From assembly GCF_036347135.1 (NCBI RefSeq), contig NZ_CP108938.1, positions 5,084,001-5,148,000 of the forward strand: a DNA stretch of 64,000 nucleotides, read 5' to 3'. The DNA comes from Streptomyces sp. NBC_00775. Its GTDB lineage: Bacteria > Actinomycetota > Actinomycetes > Streptomycetales > Streptomycetaceae. The notes below the pieces were generated by a model, which was not told the DNA's origin, ran no database searches, and was given only the letters and a program-made list of their open reading frames with translations. Shown here one piece after another: positions 57,742 to 64,000 of this stretch (its first letter is position 1; each line of letters begins with the position of its first letter). Made by a program: the position numbers and the translations under genes.

Positions 57742-59190
57742 ATGAAGATCCGCCTCCGCACCACCCTGGCCACCGCGACGGCGGTGGCCCTCACCGGCGG
57801 CCTGCTCACCCTGGCCACCGCCGCTCCGGCGGGCGCCGCCCCCGCCAAGTACGCCGACGACTTCAACGGCGACGGCTACCACGACCTGGTGACCGCCGCG
57901 CCCACCGCCACCGTGGGCGGCGCGACCTCCGCGGGCGCCGTGGTCGTCAACTACGGCTCGGCGTCCGGGATCAAGGCCTCCCGCCGCACGGTCCTCACCC
58001 AGAACACCAGCGGTATCCCCGGCACGGCCGAGAACAACGACCAGTTCGGCAAGGAACTCGCCTCCGGCGACCTCAACAACGACGGGTACGCCGACCTCGT
58101 GATCGGCGCCCCGTACGAGAAGGTCGGCGACGACGCCAACGGCGGTACGGCCGTGATCGTCTGGGGCGGCGCGAGCGGCCTCTCCGGCGGACGGACCGTC
58201 CCGGATCCCGCCCCCACGGCCCACGACGAATTCGGAGTGTCCCTCGCTGTCGGCGACTTCAGCGGCGACGGCAAGGCCGACCTCGCGGTCGGCAGCAACG
58301 GCAATGACGTCTGGATCCACAAGGGCGGCTTCACCAAGGCCTCCGGCGCGGCGTCGAAGTACAAGGTCACCGCGCCCGTCAAAGGCAACGTCGCGGGAGG
58401 GGGCGCTCGCTCCCTCGCCTCCGGTGACGTGAACGGCGACGGCACCGACGACCTGACCGTCTCCGGCATCTACACCGGCGAGAACACCGTCTACGACGGC
58501 ACGCTCGTGTACCTGGGCTCGTCCTCCGGCCTCGCCTACCAGGGCGTGCTGAAGGAGGACAGCGAACACGCGACCATCGGTGACATCAACGGCGACGGCT
58601 ACGACGACATCGTCACCAGCGGCTTCTGGGGCGGCAGCGTCGACCACCTCGGCGGTTCCGTCAGCACGCACCTCGGCGGCTCCACGGGCGTCGACGCCGA
58701 GCCGACGCAGACCCTCGCCCAGGACACCGCGGGCGTGCCCGGAACGGACGAGTCGGGCGACCTTTTCGGGTGGGCCATCTCGCTCGGCGACATCGACGGC
58801 GACGGCTACGCGGACGCGGCTGTCTCCGCGTTCTACGAGGAAATCGGCACCATCACCAACACCGGCACCGTCACCGTGCTGCGCGGCTCGCCGACCGGCC
58901 TGTCCACCTCCGGCAGCCAGCTCTTCTCCCAGAACACGGCCGGAGTCCCCGGCACCGCCGAGGCGTACGACTACTTCGGTTCGGCGGTGAGCCTCACCGA
59001 CCTCAACGGCGACGGCCACGCGGACCTGTCCATCGGCGCCTCCGGCGAGAACAGCTCCGACGGCGCCCTGTGGAGCCTGCGCGGCGCGACGTCCGGCATC
59101 ACCACGACGAACGCGGTCAGCTTCGGCCCCTCGTCCGCGGGCGTCTCGACGTCCGGGTACCCGAGCTTCGGCTGGGAGATGCTCGGGTGA
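57742..59190 (+). CDS. Secreted FG-GAP propeller protein, array member 8
   Basis: A 482-residue exported protein. Signal peptide MKIRLRTTLATATAVALTGG, with cleavage near APAGAAPA. Loops: DFNGDGYHDL, DLNNDGYADL, DFSGDGKADL, DVNGDGTDDL, DINGDGYDDI, DIDGDGYADA and DLNGDGHADL, all intact. From KYADDFNGDGY onward it is very similar to member 7 (blade endings SFGPSSAGVSTSGYP shared), so these two are the youngest duplicates, although their signal peptides differ. ATG 57742 follows GTCAGGAATCACACGCGC. An 11-bp stem terminator (59305-59332) closes the array. Confidence 0.85.
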   Translation: MKIRLRTTLATATAVALTGGLLTLATAAPAGAAPAKYADDFNGDGYHDLVTAAPTATVGGATSAGAVVVNYGSASGIKASRRTVLTQNTSGIPGTAENNDQFGKELASGDLNNDGYADLVIGAPYEKVGDDANGGTAVIVWGGASGLSGGRTVPDPAPTAHDEFGVSLAVGDFSGDGKADLAVGSNGNDVWIHKGGFTKASGAASKYKVTAPVKGNVAGGGARSLASGDVNGDGTDDLTVSGIYTGENTVYDGTLVYLGSSSGLAYQGVLKEDSEHATIGDINGDGYDDIVTSGFWGGSVDHLGGSVSTHLGGSTGVDAEPTQTLAQDTAGVPGTDESGDLFGWAISLGDIDGDGYADAAVSAFYEEIGTITNTGTVTVLRGSPTGLSTSGSQLFSQNTAGVPGTAEAYDYFGSAVSLTDLNGDGHADLSIGASGENSSDGALWSLRGATSGITTTNAVSFGPSSAGVSTSGYPSFGWEMLG

Positions 59191-59304
59191 CCCCGGTGCT
59201 CCGGTGACTCAGGTGCTCCGCTGACCCAGGAGAGAACCCCGGAAACTCCTCCCCCCTGTCCCCCCTTAGGGGATGCCTTAGGGGATGTCACAGGTCGGCC
59301 CCAA

Positions 59305-59332
59305 TGCCGGGCCCGTAACCCCGGGCCCGGCA
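59305..59332 (+). terminator. Hairpin closing the FG-GAP array
   Basis: TGCCGGGCCCG (59305-59315) pairs with CGGGCCCGGCA (59322-59332), 6-nt loop, between array member 8 and the YIP1 gene. Confidence 0.75.
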
Positions 59333-59365
59333 CGTCACTCTGCGGGACCAGGTACGTTCGATGAC

Positions 59366-60298
59366 GTGGCTGGATTCAGGATCGGACGCGGCGGCCGGGA
59401 CAATCGCCCCCCGCAAGCGCGACCGCAACAACACCGACCGTCGTACGGACAGCAGGCCCCCCAGGGAGGCCAGCAGCAGCCGTACGGCTACCCGCCCGCG
59501 CCTCCGCAGCAGCAGTACGGAGGGCAGCAGCCGTACGGCTCCCAGCCCTACGGCGGCGGACAGCAGGGCGGCGGCTGGCCGCAGCCCGGCGGGGGTCAGG
59601 GCGAGCCGGAGTACTTCGGTGACGGGCACCCGCAGCAGGGCCCGGACCCGTACGCGGCGAACAGCCCCGGCCACACCCAGGCGTTCTCGATCGGCGAGGA
59701 CCCCTACAGCCAGGGCGAGACCTACCGCGCCGGCCAGGCCGCGGCCCCGCCCGTCGGCCCGCGCCTGCACTGGAAGGACCTGCTGAGGGGCATCGTGATG
59801 ACCCCCAACCAGACCTTCCTCCAGATGCGCGACTACACGATGTGGGCCCCGGCACTCATCGTGACGTTCATCTACGGCCTGCTGGCGGTCTTCGGCTTCG
59901 ACGGCGCCCGCTCGGACGCCATCAACGCCACCCTCTCCAACGCCGTACCGATCGTCCTCACCACCGCCGTGGCGATCGTCATCAGCACCTTCATCCTGGG
60001 CGTGGTCACCCACACCCTGGCCCGCCAGCTCGGCGGCGACGGCGCCTGGCAGCCGACGGTCGGCCTCTCCATGCTGATCATGTCGCTCACGGATGCCCCG
60101 CGCCTGGTCGTCGCCATGTTCTTCGGCGGCAACGCGTCCTTCGTCCAGCTCCTGGGCTGGGCGACCTGGGTCGCGGCGGGCGCCCTGCTGACCCTCATGG
60201 TCAGCAAGTCCCACGACCTCCCGTGGCCGAAGGCGCTGGGCGCGTCGGCGATCCAGCTGATCGCGATCCTGTCGATCGTGAAGCTGGGCACGTTCTAG
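59366..60298 (+). CDS. YIP1-family membrane protein with Gln/Pro-rich N-terminus
   Basis: A 310-residue protein. The first 150 residues are disordered and Gln/Pro/Gly/Tyr-rich (QQPYGYPPAPPQQQYGGQQ and similar). The C-terminal half is a YIP1 membrane domain with five helices (about 180-310): PALIVTFIYGLLAVFGFDGA, VLTTAVAIVISTFILGVVTH, GLSMLIMSLTDAPRLVVAMF, WATWVAAGALLTLMV and IQLIAILSIVKLG. Role unknown. GTG 59366 was chosen because the family homology starts close by; the upstream frame has no signal. It is followed by a 17-bp-stem bidirectional terminator. Confidence 0.75.
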   Translation: MAGFRIGRGGRDNRPPQARPQQHRPSYGQQAPQGGQQQPYGYPPAPPQQQYGGQQPYGSQPYGGGQQGGGWPQPGGGQGEPEYFGDGHPQQGPDPYAANSPGHTQAFSIGEDPYSQGETYRAGQAAAPPVGPRLHWKDLLRGIVMTPNQTFLQMRDYTMWAPALIVTFIYGLLAVFGFDGARSDAINATLSNAVPIVLTTAVAIVISTFILGVVTHTLARQLGGDGAWQPTVGLSMLIMSLTDAPRLVVAMFFGGNASFVQLLGWATWVAAGALLTLMVSKSHDLPWPKALGASAIQLIAILSIVKLGTF

Positions 60299-60306
60299 TA
60301 CGCGCG

Positions 60307-60346
60307 AAAGGGGCGCCCGGTGCCTTGCAGCACCGGGCGCCCCTTT
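60307..60346. terminator. Bidirectional terminator, 17-bp perfect stem
   Basis: AAAGGGGCGCCCGGTGC (60307-60323) pairs with GCACCGGGCGCCCCTTT (60330-60346) and is followed by CTTC on the + strand. It lies between convergent genes. Confidence 0.95.
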
Positions 60347-60365
60347 CTTCGTACGCGTTCCGCGC

Positions 60366-60869
60366 TCAGGCGTCGAGAACCTGCCCGGCCCTCTTCACGA
60401 CGGGCGGTTCCACACTCCACGGGAAGTTGATCCACTCATCGGTCCGCTTCCACACGTACTCGCACTTCACGAGGGAGTGGGACTTCTCATAGATCACGGC
60501 GCTGCGGACCTCGGCGACGGCACCGACGCAGAAGTCGTGGACGAGCTTCAGGGTCTTCCCGGTGTCGGCGACATCATCGGTGATGAGCACCTTCTTGTCG
60601 GAGAAGTCGATGGCGTTGGGGACGGGAGCGAGCATGACCGGCATCTCCAAGGTCGTCCCCACCCCCGTATAGAACTCGACGTTCACGAGGTGGATGTTCT
60701 TGCAGTCGAGGGCGTACGCCAGCCCGCCCGCGACGAACACCCCGCCACGGGCGATGGAGAGCACGATGTCGGGCTCGTACCCGTCGTCGGCGATGGTCTG
60801 GGCGAGCTCGCGGATGGCACCGCCGAACCCTTCGTACGTGAGGTTCTCGCGCACTTCGGACATGCTCAC
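60366..60869 (-). CDS. Phosphoribosyltransferase family protein
   Basis: A 167-residue type I PRTase. The PRPP loop is VLITDDVADTGKTLKL near residue 94; the N-terminal part, VLSIARGGVFVAGGLAYALD, is the usual pyrophosphate-binding strand and loop. The substrate is probably a purine base (xanthine/hypoxanthine type), as in other actinobacterial homologues, but it is not fixed by the sequence. The GTG at 60869 and the ATG at 60863 are equally possible starts. It follows dcd on the same strand after 4 bp, so the two form a nucleotide-metabolism unit. Confidence 0.8.
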   Translation of the reverse strand: MSMSEVRENLTYEGFGGAIRELAQTIADDGYEPDIVLSIARGGVFVAGGLAYALDCKNIHLVNVEFYTGVGTTLEMPVMLAPVPNAIDFSDKKVLITDDVADTGKTLKLVHDFCVGAVAEVRSAVIYEKSHSLVKCEYVWKRTDEWINFPWSVEPPVVKRAGQVLDA

Positions 60870-60873
60870 GCCC

Positions 60874-61449
60874 TCACACCTGGGTCCGATGGAAGTTGAG
60901 GAAGGACCGCGAGGCGGTCGGCCCGCGCTGGCCCTGGTAGCGGGACCCGTACCGGTCGCTGCCGTACGGGAACTCGGCCGGCGAGCTGAGCCGGAACATG
61001 CACAGCTGCCCGATCTTCATGCCCGGCCAGAGCTTGATGGGGAGGGTCGCGAGGTTGGACAGCTCAAGGGTGACGTGCCCGGAGAACCCGGGGTCGATGA
61101 ACCCGGCGGTGGAGTGGGTGACCAGCCCGAGCCGCCCGAGCGAGCTCTTCCCTTCGAGCCGCGAGGCAAGATCGTCAGGAAGCGAGATGACCTCGTACGT
61201 CGAGGCGAGCACGAACTCCCCGGGGTGGAGGATGAAAGGCTCATCGCCCTCCGGCTCGACGAGCCGCGTCAGGTCCGCCTGCTCGATCGCCGGGTCGATG
61301 TGGGGGTAACGGTGGTTCTCGAACACCCGGAAGTAGCGGTCGAGCCGCACGTCGATGCTCGACGGCTGCACCATGGATTCGTCGTAGGGATCGATCCGGA
61401 CCCGCCCGGCGTCGATCTCGGCCCGGATGTCCTTGTCTGAGAGAAGCAC
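60874..61449 (-). CDS. dcd: dCTP deaminase
   Basis: A 191-residue enzyme of the usual family length. Key blocks are [74 protein letters not shown] and [17 protein letters not shown]. It converts dCTP to dUTP, supplying dUMP for thymidylate synthesis; actinobacterial relatives can also hydrolyse dUTP. The phosphoribosyltransferase gene follows after 4 bp. Confidence 0.95.
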   Translation of the reverse strand: MLLSDKDIRAEIDAGRVRIDPYDESMVQPSSIDVRLDRYFRVFENHRYPHIDPAIEQADLTRLVEPEGDEPFILHPGEFVLASTYEVISLPDDLASRLEGKSSLGRLGLVTHSTAGFIDPGFSGHVTLELSNLATLPIKLWPGMKIGQLCMFRLSSPAEFPYGSDRYGSRYQGQRGPTASRSFLNFHRTQV

Positions 61450-61599
61450 GCCCTGAGGATACGCAAGGCGCGCGGACCGACCACAATCGTGACGTCCCGC
61501 GCGCCTGCACCCTTCGCGGTACCGCTTGTCGCTGGTACTTCTCGATACCGCTGGTTACCGCTTGTTCAGTTACTGCTGTTCACCGCTGGTTACCGCTCT

Positions 61600-61758
61600 T
61601 TACCGCTTTTCCAACTCCACCGGAACGACGTTCCGGAGCCGCGCACACCGCGGACACCGGAGCAGCCGACCAGGACCGAGCCGCTCGGCCTGCTGCATCG
61701 GGAACGAAGCGGTGCTGAACACGTGCCCCTCGGCACAACGGACGACGGTGCGCTCCAT
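61600..61758 (-). CDS. Small zinc-ribbon protein (52 aa)
   Basis: MERTVVRCAEGHVFSTASFP leads to RLLRCPRCARLRNVVPVELE: a CxxGH knuckle and a CPRC knuckle about 33 residues apart, as in small rubredoxin-like or zinc-ribbon proteins. ATG 61758 is used; the longer frame begins with sequence that is not protein-like. Loose TACCGCT repeats (about 61517-61606) lie at its 3' end. Function unknown. Confidence 0.6.
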   Translation of the reverse strand: MERTVVRCAEGHVFSTASFPMQQAERLGPGRLLRCPRCARLRNVVPVELEKR

Positions 61759-62019
61759 CAAGTCCTCAGAGTCCCTTCCCCAAGAGCCGCGTCTGACTGA
61801 CGACGAAAGCCACATTACGGGATCAAAGGGATGGCTCTCCAGGCGGCACTCCGGTCCCGCCCAGCCCCTCTTTCAGACCTCCACCGTACGCCCCAACTCC
61901 GGCCCCCCGCAGCCGCATCCACCCCCCGAAACGCAACCGGGCCCCACGGCTTCGACGCCGGGGGCCAGGCATGCGGTAGAGTGAGCGAGCATTCGACACC
62001 GGCTCGGTCGGCGTCTTAC

Positions 62020-62090
62020 GCGGGTGTAGTTTAGTGGTAGAACATCAGCTTCCCAAGCTGAGAGTGCGAGTTCGATTCTCGTCACCCGCT
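62020..62090 (+). tRNA. tRNA-Gly, anticodon CCC
   Basis: A 71-nt cloverleaf. Acceptor GCGGGTG (62020-62026) pairs with CACCCGC (62083-62089), discriminator T at 62090. D-arm GTTTAGTGGTAGAAC; anticodon stem TCAGC/GCTGA with loop TTCCCAA, so the anticodon is CCC (reads GGG). T-loop TTCGATT. CCA is not encoded. A hairpin follows at 62098. Confidence 0.95.
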
Positions 62091-62097
62091 CTTCTTC

Positions 62098-62124
62098 AAG
62101 CCCCAGGTCAGCGACCTGGGGCTT
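62098..62124 (+). terminator. Terminator of the tRNA gene
   Basis: AAGCCCCAGGTC (62098-62109) pairs with GACCTGGGGCTT (62113-62124), a perfect 12-bp stem with a 3-nt loop, 8 bp after the tRNA. Confidence 0.9.
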
Positions 62125-62319
62125 GTGTATTGGTGGGCCGTTTCGGGGTTTCGCCGGTAGCCCTGGGCCCGAGGATCGGGCACGTGGAGGGCGCGAGCGC
62201 CTTGCGGATGAAGTCCGCTCCCGCCTGTCCTGCACGATGCCGGACGCGCACCGCACGTTGCGAACGGAAGGGGCCAAGTCGCTTGCGGATACAGGCGCTT
62301 GGCCGCAGAGGATCTCGAG

Positions 62320-62763
62320 TCAGAGCGGGAGGTCGTCGGGCAGCACCCGGAACGCCTTGTGACGGCCCAACGGTCGTACGGCCCGGAGGTCCCGTCGGTC
62401 GAGGGTGAGAATCGCGTCGGTGTCGTAGTCGGCGGCGAGCGCCACGTTCACGGCGTCGGCGAGGTCCAGGTCGAGCGCGCCGTAGCGAACTCGGACGGAC
62501 TGCGCGGCGCCCAAGTGGTTTTCCGTGATCTCGGGCAGGACGACCCGGCCCCGGCTCATCCAGCGCCGCAGGTCGTCGACCGCGCTGACAGCGGCGGCAC
62601 GCCCCAGCTCGCGCGTGGCCACGTGATCGAGTTCCGCCAGCAGGAGCGGGGACATGACCAGGAGACCGGCCGCCATGATCGCCTCGTTGGCCGCTCCGTG
62701 CTCCGGATGCGTCGAGTCGAGAGCGGCCAGGAGGCCGGACGTGTCCGCGATAACGATGATCAC
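62320..62763 (-). CDS. PIN-domain toxin, VapC-like
   Basis: A 147-residue PIN nuclease. Acidic residues are in place: Asp7 (IADTSGLLAALD), Glu44 (LLLAELDHVATRE), Asp103 (DLADAVNVALA) and Asp122 (ILTLDRRDL). VapC proteins cleave tRNA or rRNA when freed from VapB. Its ATG overlaps the stop of the antitoxin gene by 4 bp, the usual order for this type II module. Confidence 0.85.
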   Translation of the reverse strand: MIIVIADTSGLLAALDSTHPEHGAANEAIMAAGLLVMSPLLLAELDHVATRELGRAAAVSAVDDLRRWMSRGRVVLPEITENHLGAAQSVRVRYGALDLDLADAVNVALAADYDTDAILTLDRRDLRAVRPLGRHKAFRVLPDDLPL

Positions 62764-63020
62764 GCGGCAGTTCCGGAGTCCGTCTCGCGGCCGACCGCAT
62801 CGGCGACCGCGTCACGGACCTCGACCTTGGACGGCGTACGACCCGACCCCTCGAACGTCCGCGAGAAAAGCGGCTCGTCCCAGACCCGGTTCGCCATGGC
62901 CGCGAGATGGATCCCCTGACGGATGATCTCGGCCTCGCTTATGCCCCGCCGCTTGGCCGCCTCTTTGATGATCGCCAGGTCCTCAGGGTCGGCGTAGACG
63001 TTCGTGCGCTTCATGGACAT
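62760..63020 (-). CDS. Antitoxin, ribbon-helix-helix (VapB-like)
   Basis: An 86-residue protein. The N-terminal MSMKRTNVYADPEDLAIIKE and AAKRRGISEAEIIRQGIHLA form a ribbon-helix-helix DNA-binding fold; the rest (VWDEPLFSRTFEGSGRTPSK) is the toxin-binding tail. It should neutralise the PIN toxin and repress its own promoter. Starts at 63038, 63020 and 63014 are possible; 63020 is given. ATGTAC repeats just upstream (63036-63055) could be its operator. Confidence 0.7.
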   Translation of the reverse strand: MSMKRTNVYADPEDLAIIKEAAKRRGISEAEIIRQGIHLAAMANRVWDEPLFSRTFEGSGRTPSKVEVRDAVADAVGRETDSGTAA

Positions 63021-63201
63021 GTACCAAGCGTAGTCCATGTACTGAATTGATGTACCCGGCGGCTTCGGCGATCGCCGGGGTCGCGTCGTCGAGGAGGACG
63101 AGGAGGAACAGTGACCCAAGACACAGAATCTGGCCGCATACATGTGCCGACGTTAAGGTGTGGCGCCGTACTCGGCGGATCGCTCCCTGAGGGAGGTGGG
63201 A

Positions 63202-64000
63202 ATGAGGCTCATGGATGCGAACCACGCGGAGCGGGTTGTCGCGGCGCAGGCCGGTGACGATCGGGCGCGCGAGGAGCTGGTCGCCGCGTACCTGCCGTTG
63301 CTCTACAACATCGTCGGGCGAGCGCTGAGCGGACATGCCGACGTCGACGACGTCGTCCAGGAAACCCTGCTGCGCGTGGTGCGCGACCTGCCTGCCCTGC
63401 GTGCGCCCGAGAGCTTCCGGTCCTGGCTGGTGTCGATCACGCTCCGCCAGATCAGTACCCACCGGCACCGGCAACGCGCCTTCGCCGGCCGGACCACGGT
63501 CATCGACGAGGCACGCCAGATACCGGACGCCGGCGCCGAACCCGAGGACATGACGATCCTGCGTCTGCATGTGTCGGACGAGCGCCGTCAGGTCGTCGAA
63601 GCCGGCCGGTGGCTCGACCCGGACCATCGGGTGCTGCTGTCGCTGTGGTGGCAGGAATGCGCCGGCTCGCTGAGCCGTGACGACATCGCCGCCGCGACGG
63701 GGCTCACGGTCGCCCACGTCGGAGTGAGCCTGCAACGCATGCGCGAGCAGCTGGAACTGAGCCGGACGATCGTCGCCGCGCTGGAGGCCGACCCGCGCTG
63801 TCCGCAGTTGGACGAGACCGTCGTCGGCTGGGACGGTCTCCGTACATCGGTGTGGCGCAAGCGGATCGCGCGGCACACCCGCGACTGCCCGGTCTGCACG
63901 GCGACGACGACAGAACGGGTTCCGGCCGACCTCCTGCTCCTCAGCCTCGCGCCGCTGGCCGTTCCGGCCGGGCTCATCGCCGCGCTGGCCGCCAAGGGCC
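63202..64000 (+). CDS. ECF-type sigma factor with C-terminal extension (runs off window)
   Basis: The right edge cuts the gene; 266 codons are present. The sigma-2 region reads ELVAAYLPLLYNIVGRALSG, then VDDVVQETLLRVVRDLPALR (the DxxQET motif), ESFRSWLVSITLRQIST; sigma-4 is replaced or diverged (GRWLDPDHRVLLSLWWQECA, DDIAAATGLTVAHVGVSLQR). A zinc-type HTRDCPVC motif follows near residue 230, then a hydrophobic stretch (LLLLSLAPLAVPAGLIAALA). Such fused ECF factors carry their own anti-sigma-like domain. ATG 63202 follows GGGAGGTGGGA. Confidence 0.75.
   Translation, partial: MRLMDANHAERVVAAQAGDDRAREELVAAYLPLLYNIVGRALSGHADVDDVVQETLLRVVRDLPALRAPESFRSWLVSITLRQISTHRHRQRAFAGRTTVIDEARQIPDAGAEPEDMTILRLHVSDERRQVVEAGRWLDPDHRVLLSLWWQECAGSLSRDDIAAATGLTVAHVGVSLQRMREQLELSRTIVAALEADPRCPQLDETVVGWDGLRTSVWRKRIARHTRDCPVCTATTTERVPADLLLLSLAPLAVPAGLIAALAAKG

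Noticed and set aside
62020..62090. tRNA-Gly as an attachment site of an integrated element
   Set aside because: No second copy of the tRNA 3' end and no integrase gene were found in the window; only the neighbouring toxin-antitoxin pair hints at it.

Overview
The window is high-GC actinobacterial chromosome, almost certainly Streptomyces. The evidence is GC-rich third codon positions, many GTG and TTG starts, a dnaK-grpE-dnaJ-hspR operon with HspR-type operators, an XRE/DUF397 pair, a circularly permuted ATP-grasp/alpha-E/transglutaminase operon and an actinobacterial dCTP deaminase. No plasmid, phage or conjugation genes are visible. Most genes look like core chromosome with accessory patches between them.

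Layout. 1-10.4 kb: a truncated spermidine-synthase-like membrane protein, DUF2617, a Gly/Cys-rich small membrane protein, a secreted protein, a PLP aminotransferase, a PIG-V-type mannosyltransferase, YbjN, ClpB and an F420/FMN split-barrel protein. 10.5-15.3 kb: a small secreted repeat peptide coupled to a degenerate Rieske-like protein, divergent from four paralogous LuxR-tailed regulators, one of them frameshifted. 15.4-20.2 kb: an orphan response regulator, an ABC exporter and a small secreted protein, bracketed by two copies of a conserved noncoding element. 20.3-25.2 kb: the ATP-grasp/alpha-E/transglutaminase operon and a lipoprotein. 25.4-31.7 kb: a VanX-like dipeptidase, an RloA/RloB-type ATPase pair (putative phage defence), an HATPase/XRE/DUF397 group and an orphan sugar-binding lipoprotein. 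32-38.8 kb: a PA14/FN3 secreted protein and the heat-shock operon. 38.9-46.9 kb: a minisatellite, a degenerate MraY-like protein, a NACHT ATPase, an EtfD-like Fe-S oxidoreductase and a membrane protein. 47.1-59.2 kb: eight tandem paralogues of secreted seven-bladed FG-GAP proteins. 59.3-64 kb: a YIP1 membrane protein, a phosphoribosyltransferase, dcd, a zinc-ribbon protein, tRNA-Gly(CCC), a vapBC-like pair and a truncated ECF sigma factor.

How the genes work together. HspR, encoded last in the dnaK operon, is expected to repress both that operon and clpB through HAIR operators seen upstream of each, so one regulon spans 30 kb here. The RloA/RloB pair and the NACHT ATPase are plausible defence modules. 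The most unusual content is the FG-GAP array, including one member with a frameshift in a C-tract inside its signal peptide. Next are the secreted W-repeat peptide beside the LuxR paralogue cluster, and the duplicated noncoding element around the ABC exporter. Positions and motifs were read by eye. Family assignments rest on motif recognition, not on database searches.
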